A stretch of 7,215 nt of DNA from Nitrospirales bacterium (GTDB lineage: Bacteria > Nitrospirota > Nitrospiria > Nitrospirales > UBA8639). The translations under genes and the position numbers were made by a program. How positions within the stretch are numbered: position 1 is the stretch's first letter; each line of letters begins with the position of its first letter. The notes below the pieces were generated by a model. The model worked only from the letters and a program-made list of their open reading frames with translations, searched no databases and had not been told where the DNA came from. The stretch is from positions 1 through 7,215 of the forward strand of contig JAJDBO010000192.1 of assembly GCA_029261305.1 (NCBI GenBank), in the 5' to 3' direction. Positions 1-6,943 of the stretch are shown here, in pieces.

Positions 1-2463
1 AGTCATCTTGGCTTCTAGAAACACTCCCTCCAACGAATAATAGAGGCCCAGTCGCATGCCCAGGCAATCGGTGAGCCAATCATGGTCCACCCAAATCGAA
101 TTCGCTCTGGGGTCGGCGCCTCGATGCAATCCTGCGAGGATAACCATGGGAAATTCCAAGCCCTTGGCTTTATGAATGCTCATGAGCCGCACAGCACCCG
201 CAGATTCTTGGGCATCAGTTTCACCATCCACCAAAGAACTTTCCGCCTCTGGTGGTGGGTCATCCAACCATTGAGTCAGAATGTTCACCACCCCACGAAA
301 CCCTGCCCCAGATTCTTGAGCCAATACCCGCGCAATCTCTTGGAGTTTACGCACGTTGGCCACGGCTTGCTCGCCATCCATTGACGCTGCCGTCAACTCA
401 AGTACAGGGGTGCTCTGAAACATCAGGTCGAGAGCATCAGCCACAGGCCGCCTCAACATTTTCCTACGCAAATCTGGCAACACAGAAAACATCAGCGGGG
501 CATGGCTGGGTAAGGGCTTCCGATGCCAATCATCCAAATTCCCAGCTTGAAGAAGCTGGGCAACTATGTCATCAGAACAACCTCCTACGGGCGAACGAAG
601 CACCCCAACGAGAGCCACACGATCATAAGGGTCAGCGAGTACACGAAGCAGGTTGATACAATCGATGATTTCTTGCCGCTCATAAAAATGTTTTTCCCCT
701 TCGGTCACATAGGGAATGCCATATTGTCGAAGCGCTTCAACATAGACTCGTAAATGCGTGAGCGTCCGAAACAACATCGCCACATGTCTGGGTTGGATCG
801 GCACCTGAGTCCCCTTCACACAGAGCTGCTGTTGGTCAAACACATTTTCCGCAAGCCACCGTGCCAGTTCTTGTGCCTCTGCCTGACTTGCGGCATCGGT
901 ATCCACAACCTCTTCCCGAGACCGTACCAGTCGAACCTGCACCCCTTCATCTGTAGACGGAACGGATTCCGATTCCACGGCCAACAGATCTTCGTAGCGA
1001 GGTTGCACACCCTTGATGGCCTCAGCGGGAAACCATTCTCGACAGCACGCATTCACCGGATTGAGAACCCCCGCATGCGAACGGAAATTACTGCGCAGGG
1101 TGAGTTGTTCACCTCCAGTGGCCTGCCCCAACACAAGATCATGAATCACGGAATCATAGGCTTCAATATCCGCTCGCCGAAAGGCATAAATCGATTGCTT
1201 GGGGTCGCCGACAATAAACAATTTTCCCGGCTCCAAATGCACCTGAGACCAGACCGACGCTTCGTGCTTCAGCTCTTCGGCCAAGTACAGGATGAGTTCG
1301 TATTGCACTGGATCTGTATCTTGAAACTCATCGACCAGGATTGCGCGAAATTGTTGCTTGATTTCCCGTCGAGCCCGTGGTGAATCGCGAAGGAGGTCAC
1401 GCGCCTTGGCCAATAAGCCATTAAACGAGACCCAGCCGTCCCTGAAAAAGGATTGTTGGCAAGCCTCCACAAAAGGAAATAGGAGGCCCAACCATTCACG
1501 CATGACCGGGGGAATCGCCTGCTGACTGGCTAGCGCCACTTTCAAAATAGACCGAGCTGTTTCGTAATCCTCCGATGACCAAGATTTGGTTTGAGCAGGC
1601 ATCGCACGATTAAAAAGACGATCTCGGTTTTGGGTTTCTGCCTGCGTCCCTTGTACGATCGCATCAAGCTGAACGATCGCATCATCCAGCATGGTTTCAA
1701 GTTTTTGATCTTTGGGATGGGCTTGACGTAATTCGCCTGCCAACGCAAGCAAACCCATGACCCATTGTTGGATAATGTCTGAGTGCGTGGAGGTGTTGGT
1801 GATGTTGGTCAGACTTCTCGAAGGCACAAGTTCATCCATAACCGCACGTGCAAAGGTTTGCGCATCATCAAGGCTGACCAATTGCAAAAGGGCTCGCCAA
1901 CATTCACGATGAGGTGCTGCCGCAGATAATTCCCCATCTAACCACCGGCTCCATTCCCGTTGAAAGTGCACGTCAAATTGACTGCCATCATCCCCTTGAA
2001 ACGAAGGATCCACACCAGCCTCTACAGGAAACAGCCGGAGAATATACGCTGCAAAACTATGAATGGTCTCGATATGCGCATGCTCCAAACCCTGAAGCGT
2101 TGCTTCGGCTACAGAAGCCACCTGCTCATCTGTCAGGCCATACATCGACTGAAGGTCTTGAATGATTTTGTCTTCGTAACTCCAGGATTCTAGGGAACTC
2201 GATGTTCGTCGAACGATCTCCTGCATCGCCAAGAGTCGCTGTCGAAGCCGCACTTTCATTTCGCTGGCCGCTTTATTCGTAAAGGTCAACGCCATGACCT
2301 GGCTGAGAGACACACGATTTCGAGAACGAAAAAGTAGATGGGTGAGTCGATCAAGAAGAAGCGTCGTCTTCCCCGTTCCAGCACCGGCAGTCACCACGAT
2401 GTTCACATCCGCAGCAGTGGCGGCACGTTCACGAACCTCCTGATCGGCAAGCGGTTGATTCAT
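1..2463 (-). CDS. addA: AddA-type helicase-nuclease subunit, C-terminus cut by window edge
   Basis: Reading the minus strand from the ATG at 2463, I find an uninterrupted frame of 821 codons running off the left edge. Superfamily 1A helicase motifs appear in order: motif I TAGAGTGKTT (about residues 25-34), motif Ia ALTFTNKAASEM (58-69), a HIETIHSFAAYIL stretch (130-142), motif II ILVDEFQDTD (375-384), motif III KLFIVGDPKQSIYAFRRAD (414-432), motif IV-like LRSNFRSH (456-463), AMLFRT (562-567) and motif V SIHKAKGLEFPMV (762-774). This pattern and the addB-like partner immediately upstream identify the ATP-driven 3'-5' motor of an AddAB helicase-nuclease, which processes double-strand ends for RecA-dependent repair. 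Family members are about 1,200 residues long, so motif VI and the C-terminal PD-(D/E)XK nuclease should lie outside the window. The start overlaps the addB stop (ATGA) with AAGGTG about 11 bases upstream, suggesting translational coupling. RecB or UvrD are less likely given the AddB-type partner. Confidence 0.93.
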   Translation of the reverse strand, partial: MNQPLADQEVRERAATAADVNIVVTAGAGTGKTTLLLDRLTHLLFRSRNRVSLSQVMALTFTNKAASEMKVRLRQRLLAMQEIVRRTSSSLESWSYEDKIIQDLQSMYGLTDEQVASVAEATLQGLEHAHIETIHSFAAYILRLFPVEAGVDPSFQGDDGSQFDVHFQREWSRWLDGELSAAAPHRECWRALLQLVSLDDAQTFARAVMDELVPSRSLTNITNTSTHSDIIQQWVMGLLALAGELRQAHPKDQKLETMLDDAIVQLDAIVQGTQAETQNRDRLFNRAMPAQTKSWSSEDYETARSILKVALASQQAIPPVMREWLGLLFPFVEACQQSFFRDGWVSFNGLLAKARDLLRDSPRARREIKQQFRAILVDEFQDTDPVQYELILYLAEELKHEASVWSQVHLEPGKLFIVGDPKQSIYAFRRADIEAYDSVIHDLVLGQATGGEQLTLRSNFRSHAGVLNPVNACCREWFPAEAIKGVQPRYEDLLAVESESVPSTDEGVQVRLVRSREEVVDTDAASQAEAQELARWLAENVFDQQQLCVKGTQVPIQPRHVAMLFRTLTHLRVYVEALRQYGIPYVTEGEKHFYERQEIIDCINLLRVLADPYDRVALVGVLRSPVGGCSDDIVAQLLQAGNLDDWHRKPLPSHAPLMFSVLPDLRRKMLRRPVADALDLMFQSTPVLELTAASMDGEQAVANVRKLQEIARVLAQESGAGFRGVVNILTQWLDDPPPEAESSLVDGETDAQESAGAVRLMSIHKAKGLEFPMVILAGLHRGADPRANSIWVDHDWLTDCLGMRLGLYYSLEGVFLEAKMT
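2460..2463 (-). promoter_or_regulatory. ATGA stop-start overlap coupling addB to addA
   Basis: The last codon of the addB-like gene (TGA, 2462-2460) overlaps the ATG of the addA-like gene (2463-2461). Such 4-base overlaps commonly let ribosomes that finish one gene start the next, which suits two subunits of a 1:1 complex. This is direct sequence evidence for the overlap; coupling is inferred. Confidence 0.85.
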
Positions 2464-5400
2464 GGCTTGGCGGTCACCTTGTGTGATTCAGTGGGAAGAT
2501 TGGGTTTGAGGTACCGAACCTCACGATGCCCTTGGGTGTGCAGGCGATCAGCTCCGGCCCGCCATCGACTCATGGGATGCGTGCGATGACAGATGGTCCG
2601 ATAGTCACACAGTCGGCAATGATCTCCAGGCACCATGAAATATTCACCACGATGAATTCCTCCGACAAGAGTATTCATGGATGCCTCGAACTGAGGTTGA
2701 AGGATATTCCACATTTTTTTAGTCAACCCCACAGGGGTAAATGCCTCCGTCGATTCTGTGGCATTGATCGTCATAAAATATAGCCACACTCCAGAGCACG
2801 TGGCGGTTGAGGATTCCACTGAGGGCTCCTGATCATGAAAAGCAGAATCTCCCTTCTCTGCCATGAGTAAATATAGAGGTGGCTGAAGCTGTTTGCCGCG
2901 AACCACATCCCGAGCCAAAATTTGAGAAGAGGGAATGGTTCTCAACGATTGTTTGTATTTATAATCAATGATGCGAGACTGATTGAGGGACGCTGACCAA
3001 TCGACACGATCCATCCTTCCGGTTAGAAGGACATCGTGGGCTTCGTTGTCTAGCATCACCTGCATTCTACCGGTGATGGCCTGTTCAAAAGCCACGGGCT
3101 TCCAATCGTCTACCCACGTCCCCCAATCTTGAATCATCACCCGACTAAGGGTATGAACCAGCTGTTCCTGTTGCAACTCCCAGAGTAACGGGTACCCTGT
3201 TGAATTCCATCGCTCGTATTGTCGCAACACCCGATCAGTCACTGGTTTCACGAGGGCGATCATATCCGCATATGAACAATCCCGAATGTGCGAAACCCTT
3301 TCATCCGCCAGAAGGGCCTCTACGCATTCCCGCAACAAGAGATGCAATAAATTACCCGTATCCCGTGGACTCACCCCTGAACTCATGTCGGACAGTCCCA
3401 CGGCTTCCAATTTCAGGACCTGTCTGGCAAAAAATTTAAATGGACAGACCGCATAGTGTTCGAGCGCGGTAGGAGACATGCCGCGGCTTTTAATAGATTG
3501 CCAAAATTCGGGGAGAGCTCCGGTAACTCCGTCAAAACGATTGAGCCGAGGAGAAGATGATTCCTGACAAGCGAGAGAAGCAACTCCACGTTGCACCACC
3601 GCCCACCCCTGATCGTCATGGATATTGAGGCCTTTAGGCAAACGTCGATCTAACATCCACTGTAATCGCATTTCTTGTGGTGTGAGCCAGCGATTCTCAT
3701 ACTGAGGAAGCGAGCGACGTTTGTGGCTTTCCCGTTTTGGGACCACGGTCACTGAAAGATCTGTCACGCAACGCTGAGTCTCGGTGATATACCAGGAAGG
3801 AATGGTTGATCGATCGTGCTGGTCGGAGCGTTGAGTGAGCAGCGTCACCGCCTCACTCGCGGAGTTCACTAATAAATAAAACAACAATTGCTCTTCTTGA
3901 TACCCCGCAGCGTTCTCCGGCACTTTGGATCCTAAGGTGAGGTCAAACAATCGACGCACGGGATCACGCAAAAACGCATCTTCCTGAATATGCCGTGGAA
4001 ACACTTGATCGTTGACACCCACCACGAACAATTTTCGAAAAGAAAAACCTCGGGCAGCCATCGCATCCAGCACCCATACCCCATCAATGAGGTCACTCGT
4101 GGGGTGAAGGGGTATAGTAGCTGCGTGCATAAACCGATCAACAGTGTCTACGAAATCCGCAAAAGAGAGGGTGTCAGAAACCTGAGATAATTTTTTAATT
4201 TCCTCAAGTTGATCGTAGGCAGCCTGAGAGGCTACATCATCGCCGAGGTGCCCTCTGCCGCCCGGCTCTAACTTGCCCCATAAGTCCTTGTGAGACTCTG
4301 ACTGGTCTGTTTCTAATGGCACCGAAACCAAAAATCGTTCCACTAATCGAAGCGTATGCTCAACAAAGACGTCGTAGGGTGCATCTGTCGGGAAAACTTG
4401 TAACGCATCGAACAATGCCGTCAAGACCGTTTGGCATGTTTCAAATTGCGAGGCTGACAGCCCATCATATTTAGGCATGGTCTTCCGACTGCTTGAGTTC
4501 CCACCTTCTTTTTCCAATACATGAAAAAACCGTGTCCATTCCCCGACTCCCTTGGTGATACCTAACCGTCGACTCGCACGATTCCACAGGTCTGGTTGAG
4601 GATCGGGAATAGAAAAACTTGACGACGCCCATCGAAAGTAAGGTGAGGTCAATACGTCCATGACATGATCACGTTGAAAGTCCGATCCAGGCAGGGCGAG
4701 AAGCTTCAACAAGGCTTGCACAAAGGGAAACAGGCCTAACGAACGTTTCATCGTCGTGTTGAACGGAATACCATGCTCTTGAAAAATTCGAGGGAGCAGA
4801 TGCTCATAGCCAGAGAGCGTTCGCCCGACCACGCCAATTTTACCCAAAGGGATCTGATCTTCTTCAACACACCGAAGGATTTCCTTGGCCACGAACCGTA
4901 TTTCATCATCCACACCTGCCACATGAATCACTTGGCACGAAGGAAGATGAAGTTCTGACGGATCGATGGGTGAAGATCTCAAAGCACCCACCTGAGGCAA
5001 TGGCACTTCGGCAAGATTTTGGAATAACGCTCGAAGCGGATGATCTTCATTAGAGAAGCCAGCGGGTGTGATCTTTCCAGCACCTAATCCAACAATGTGT
5101 CGATCAAAAAATTGTTGGGCAAAATGGTAGGCTGGATGATCTCTCACCACCGGAAAATACACGGACGTTGGATAGGACAGAGCCACGGCATGAAACAGGT
5201 CCAGCTGCACTTGGGTCAGATCATAAAACCCGTAGTACCACACCTGATCTTGTTCAGCGAGGAAACTCGAGGAAGCCACGCCTGCAGAAGCCATTCGCGC
5301 GGCATCATCATGATCAAAGACCTGGATTTGCTCTTGCTCCTGAAGAAACCAATCGTACAGTTTCAGTACCGATTGGCAAATAGGATCAAGATCAAGACCA

Positions 5401-5837
5401 CTTTGCTTTAAGGCGTCACGAGCCAACTCGGCATTGACGGCTCCATCTTTTAGGTCCTTGATCGTACTCCACAAGGCTGCCCAGGCTCCTGGCATCTCTA
5501 CCAACCGTGCCAATTCAGGGAGCGTGGCCTTCCTCCGAAGCAAGAGCGAATGAAGCCATTGATGGAAAAAACTATCTGACCGAGGAACACTGGCCGGGGC
5601 ACTGCCCTGCTCCTCCAGTACCCGTAAGGCAAACTGATAAAAGGTCAAGATATGGACGTGAAACAGGGATAGACCTCGCTCTGCACACAAGGCCCATTGT
5701 AGACGAAGTCGAATATGTTCTGAAGGCACAACTATGGTGAGAGGGGAGAAAAGGGTATCAGATCGAAACGATTGGAGATCTTTACCTAAGGCGTCTTCAA
5801 GATTGCTATACAGTGGTCCCGTGACAACGTGCAACAT
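2460..5837 (-). CDS. addB: AddB-type nuclease subunit with Fe-S cysteines and degenerate ATPase site
   Basis: This 1125-residue protein has the layout of AddB: an inactivated helicase-like N-terminal half and a C-terminal RecB-family nuclease. The helicase-like part keeps family landmarks, such as VWYYGFYDLTQVQLDLF (199-215), IGVVGRTLSGYEHLL (334-348) and FVVGVNDQVFP (604-614). At residues 4-12 it reads VVTGPLYSN where active family members have a GxxGxGKT loop, so it probably does not hydrolyse ATP. Nuclease residues, aligned by eye to RecB, are His832 (GNLLHLL), Asp943 (GRMDRVD), Asp958 and Lys960 (IDYKYK), and Gln985/Tyr989 (QPPLY). Cys798 (CPFKFF) with Cys1074, Cys1077 and Cys1083 (CRLCDYRTIC) match the AddB 4Fe-4S staple. 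A basic tail of about 42 residues follows. The ATG is the first start after an in-frame TAA at 5853-5855. No good Shine-Dalgarno sequence precedes it. Its role would be to cut the strand opposite AddA and probably read Chi-like sequences. Confidence 0.92.
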   Translation of the reverse strand: MLHVVTGPLYSNLEDALGKDLQSFRSDTLFSPLTIVVPSEHIRLRLQWALCAERGLSLFHVHILTFYQFALRVLEEQGSAPASVPRSDSFFHQWLHSLLLRRKATLPELARLVEMPGAWAALWSTIKDLKDGAVNAELARDALKQSGLDLDPICQSVLKLYDWFLQEQEQIQVFDHDDAARMASAGVASSSFLAEQDQVWYYGFYDLTQVQLDLFHAVALSYPTSVYFPVVRDHPAYHFAQQFFDRHIVGLGAGKITPAGFSNEDHPLRALFQNLAEVPLPQVGALRSSPIDPSELHLPSCQVIHVAGVDDEIRFVAKEILRCVEEDQIPLGKIGVVGRTLSGYEHLLPRIFQEHGIPFNTTMKRSLGLFPFVQALLKLLALPGSDFQRDHVMDVLTSPYFRWASSSFSIPDPQPDLWNRASRRLGITKGVGEWTRFFHVLEKEGGNSSSRKTMPKYDGLSASQFETCQTVLTALFDALQVFPTDAPYDVFVEHTLRLVERFLVSVPLETDQSESHKDLWGKLEPGGRGHLGDDVASQAAYDQLEEIKKLSQVSDTLSFADFVDTVDRFMHAATIPLHPTSDLIDGVWVLDAMAARGFSFRKLFVVGVNDQVFPRHIQEDAFLRDPVRRLFDLTLGSKVPENAAGYQEEQLLFYLLVNSASEAVTLLTQRSDQHDRSTIPSWYITETQRCVTDLSVTVVPKRESHKRRSLPQYENRWLTPQEMRLQWMLDRRLPKGLNIHDDQGWAVVQRGVASLACQESSSPRLNRFDGVTGALPEFWQSIKSRGMSPTALEHYAVCPFKFFARQVLKLEAVGLSDMSSGVSPRDTGNLLHLLLRECVEALLADERVSHIRDCSYADMIALVKPVTDRVLRQYERWNSTGYPLLWELQQEQLVHTLSRVMIQDWGTWVDDWKPVAFEQAITGRMQVMLDNEAHDVLLTGRMDRVDWSASLNQSRIIDYKYKQSLRTIPSSQILARDVVRGKQLQPPLYLLMAEKGDSAFHDQEPSVESSTATCSGVWLYFMTINATESTEAFTPVGLTKKMWNILQPQFEASMNTLVGGIHRGEYFMVPGDHCRLCDYRTICHRTHPMSRWRAGADRLHTQGHREVRYLKPNLPTESHKVTAKP

Positions 5838-5892
5838 TGGAGAAGAGCGAATTTACTTCCGCGGTGAGAGGGAATGAATCTGGATATGGGAT

Positions 5893-6096
5893 TTAGCCGG
5901 TTTCTGGGCCGAGTAATTCCCCATTACAATCAACGCAACCCCATTCAGCATCCATGAATTTCATGGGATCCCCACAGAAGGGACAATCTGGCGCGGGGCC
6001 AGATTTCATTTCAGGCAGAATGGGGATTTCAAAGTCCAACTCATCCTCATCCATACCAAATGGGCGATCACCAGATGGAGGTAGATCATTACTCAT
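5893..6096 (-). CDS. Small two-CxxC zinc-ribbon protein, function unknown
   Basis: A 67-residue protein with an acidic, proline-containing N-terminal half (MDEDELDFEIP around 15-25) and a compact C-terminal zinc ribbon: Cys38-x2-Cys41 (CPFCG) and Cys54-x2-Cys57 (WGCVDCN). The four cysteines could hold one Zn(II); a labile Fe site cannot be excluded from sequence. There is no signal peptide or membrane segment, so it should be cytoplasmic. I do not recognise the family beyond the zinc-ribbon fold. It begins 18 bases after the redox gene stop and ends 55 bases before addB, so the three are likely co-transcribed. No Shine-Dalgarno sequence is visible before the ATG, which suggests translation depends on the upstream gene or that the start is wrong; Met15 is the only internal ATG before the ribbon and has only a weak GGTGA upstream. 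Conserved knuckles and tight packing support a real gene. Confidence 0.75.
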   Translation of the reverse strand: MSNDLPPSGDRPFGMDEDELDFEIPILPEMKSGPAPDCPFCGDPMKFMDAEWGCVDCNGELLGPETG

Positions 6097-6114
6097 TGTG
6101 GGGTAAGGACAGGA

Positions 6115-6369
6115 CTAACTGCTCCGGCCCGCGAGAGCTTTCTCGATACTTTGCCGGGTTGGGACACCCACAAAGGTCAATCGCCCATTAATAATCGAGG
6201 CAGGGACGGCACGAATGGAATGCCGATCGGCAAGCTCCTGCCCATCAGGGGAACTAATATCGATTTCGCGATAACTGAAACTATGCTTAATCCGCATTTG
6301 CTTCCACAGGCTTTTGGCCGATGGACAGGCAGAACATGATGAGGAAACAAGTAAGGTGACGTTGGCCAT
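6115..6369 (-). CDS. Thioredoxin-fold small disulfide redox protein (CSAC)
   Basis: An 84-residue protein starting MANVTLLVSSSCSACPSAK. The order is beta strand (4-8), redox motif Cys12-Ser-Ala-Cys15 followed by Pro16 at a helix start, then IDIS (37-40), the probable cis-proline Pro56 in RAVPASIING, and a C-terminal strand and helix (TFVGVPTRQSIEKAL). This is the minimal thioredoxin/glutaredoxin fold, as in small archaeal and bacterial thioredoxin-like proteins. A dithiol-disulfide exchange role in the cytoplasm is expected; the substrate is unknown. I chose the ATG at 6369 because AAGGAG lies 8 bases upstream and the protein then begins at the first strand. The same frame continues upstream to an ATG at 6525, but that extension overlaps the STAS gene and adds residues outside the fold. 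It lies between the STAS gene (97-base gap) and the zinc-ribbon gene (18-base gap). CSAC is not the classic CGPC or CPYC, so its redox potential cannot be guessed. Confidence 0.85.
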   Translation of the reverse strand: MANVTLLVSSSCSACPSAKSLWKQMRIKHSFSYREIDISSPDGQELADRHSIRAVPASIINGRLTFVGVPTRQSIEKALAGRSS

Positions 6370-6377
6370 GGGAGACT

Positions 6378-6383
6378 CTCCTT
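6378..6383 (-). promoter_or_regulatory. Shine-Dalgarno site of the redox gene
   Basis: AAGGAG on the minus strand sits 8 bases before the ATG at 6369 and decides the start of the redox gene in favour of the short form. It lies inside an 11-base inverted repeat (6371-6381, GGAGAGTCTCC), so GGAG could pair with CTCC just before the start codon. Confidence 0.7.
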
Positions 6384-6399
6384 TTCGATCAGAAGAATC

Positions 6400-6429
6400 A
6401 TCGTAGCATTGGGGAGAAAATAGCTGCAA
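6400..6429 (-). promoter_or_regulatory. Weak sigma-70-like promoter candidate before the redox gene
   Basis: In the 97-base gap after the STAS gene, the minus strand has TTGCAG, an 18-base spacer and TACGAT. This matches 3 of 6 and 4 of 6 consensus positions. A transcript from here would start about 25 bases before the redox gene ATG and could drive the redox, zinc-ribbon and addBA genes independently of the STAS gene. The match is poor and could be chance. Confidence 0.2.
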
Positions 6430-6466
6430 GGAATAAAGGGGGAAAGAAACTATATCGGAGAGCAGG

Positions 6467-6823
6467 TCAGGCCAAAGGAGCAAGAACAGGGGGGGCGAGG
6501 CGGAGAGCTTCCGTTTCTGTTTCACAAACCATCATCATTTTTTGAAAATTCGCCATCTCCAATATTCTCTTGACAGCCCCTTTCGCTCCAGCGATCCCAA
6601 AGGCAATATGTTCAATTTTTGTTTGTTCGGACGTTAGGGCGATTAATCCAAGCCCGGCACTATCAACATAAGTCACACCTTCTAAATTCAACACGATTTT
6701 TCGTGGAGATTTTTCTTGAGCTTCCTTAAGGGCTTGCTGGTAGATCTTCCTCATCTTAAATACCAATTTCCCCTCCAACAAAATAACCACCGCCTGTCCC
6801 ACAACCCGCTGAGTAACCCTCAT
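6467..6823 (-). CDS. STAS-domain protein, anti-sigma factor antagonist-like
   Basis: A single-domain 118-residue STAS protein of the SpoIIAA/RsbV type. The N-terminal strands (VVGQAVVILLEGKLVF, 7-22) are followed by a helix, then KIVLNLEGVTYVDSAGLGLIAL (42-63). The VDSAGLG loop carries Ser55, the position that a partner HPK-like anti-sigma kinase phosphorylates in characterised homologues. C-terminal strands and helices (HIAFGIAGAKGAVKRILEMANF) complete the fold. Such proteins bind an anti-sigma factor when unphosphorylated and free a sigma factor; others work in partner-switching circuits unrelated to sigma factors. No kinase, phosphatase or sigma gene is in the window, so its partner is unknown. 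GGGGAGAGG ends 5 bases before the ATG, supporting this start. The ATG overlaps the stop of a short upstream ORF in an ATGA. The family is clear; the pathway is not. Confidence 0.9.
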   Translation of the reverse strand: MRVTQRVVGQAVVILLEGKLVFKMRKIYQQALKEAQEKSPRKIVLNLEGVTYVDSAGLGLIALTSEQTKIEHIAFGIAGAKGAVKRILEMANFQKMMMVCETETEALRLAPPVLAPLA

Positions 6824-6912
6824 ATATACCTCTCCCCTTTATATTTGGCCCTAAAGGAAGGATCGGCACCAAAACCGATGATCTTAACCCATATTTCGTT
6901 AATAATATTCAA
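6820..6912 (-). CDS. Possible 30-codon ORF (TTG start) coupled to the STAS gene
   Basis: A short frame starts at TTG (6912-6910) and ends at TGA (6822-6820), which overlaps the STAS ATG by the ATGA arrangement. It is preceded by AGGAGGTG, an eight-base match to the anti-Shine-Dalgarno sequence, with 4 bases between AGGAGG and TTG. The predicted 30-residue peptide is hydrophobic and aromatic at first (IINEIWVKIIGFG) and basic at the end (RAKYKGERYI). I recognise no family. It could be a small protein, a leader peptide that couples translation to the STAS gene, or non-coding leader with a chance frame. The only ATG in the region, at AAATATGGG, hits a stop after one codon. The strong site, which serves no other visible start, and the exact overlap are the case for it; the rare start and short length are against. 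Confidence 0.4.
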   Translation of the reverse strand: MNIINEIWVKIIGFGADPSFRAKYKGERYI

Positions 6913-6914
6913 TA

Positions 6915-6922
6915 CACCTCCT
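6915..6922 (-). promoter_or_regulatory. Strong Shine-Dalgarno site before the 30-codon ORF
   Basis: AGGAGGTG on the minus strand is a near-perfect anti-Shine-Dalgarno match, the strongest in the window. It lies 92 bases upstream of the STAS ATG, too far to serve that gene directly. The STAS gene has its own site at 6829-6837. Its only sensible use is the TTG at 6912. Confidence 0.5.
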
Positions 6923-6933
6923 CTTCGCTACGA

Positions 6934-6943
6934 TGTCATGACA
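6934..6943. repeat. 10-bp perfect palindrome TGTCATGACA
   Basis: TGTCATGACA equals its own reverse complement over ten bases; flanking bases do not extend it. It sits 11 bases upstream of the strong Shine-Dalgarno site, where an operator for a dimeric regulator could lie. No second copy was seen nearby, so it may be chance. Confidence 0.3.

Noticed and set aside
252..656. 134-codon open frame on the plus strand
   Set aside because: Antisense shadow of addA, with a low-complexity product and no clear ribosome site or domain.
754..1383. 209-codon open frame on the plus strand
   Set aside because: It lies entirely antisense to addA, which carries unmistakable helicase motifs in the same bases; the plus-strand product shows no recognisable domain.
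6115..6525. Longer 136-residue form of the redox protein starting at 6525
   Set aside because: It overlaps the STAS gene end by 59 bases, adds residues outside the thioredoxin fold, and bypasses the well-placed AAGGAG before the ATG at 6369.
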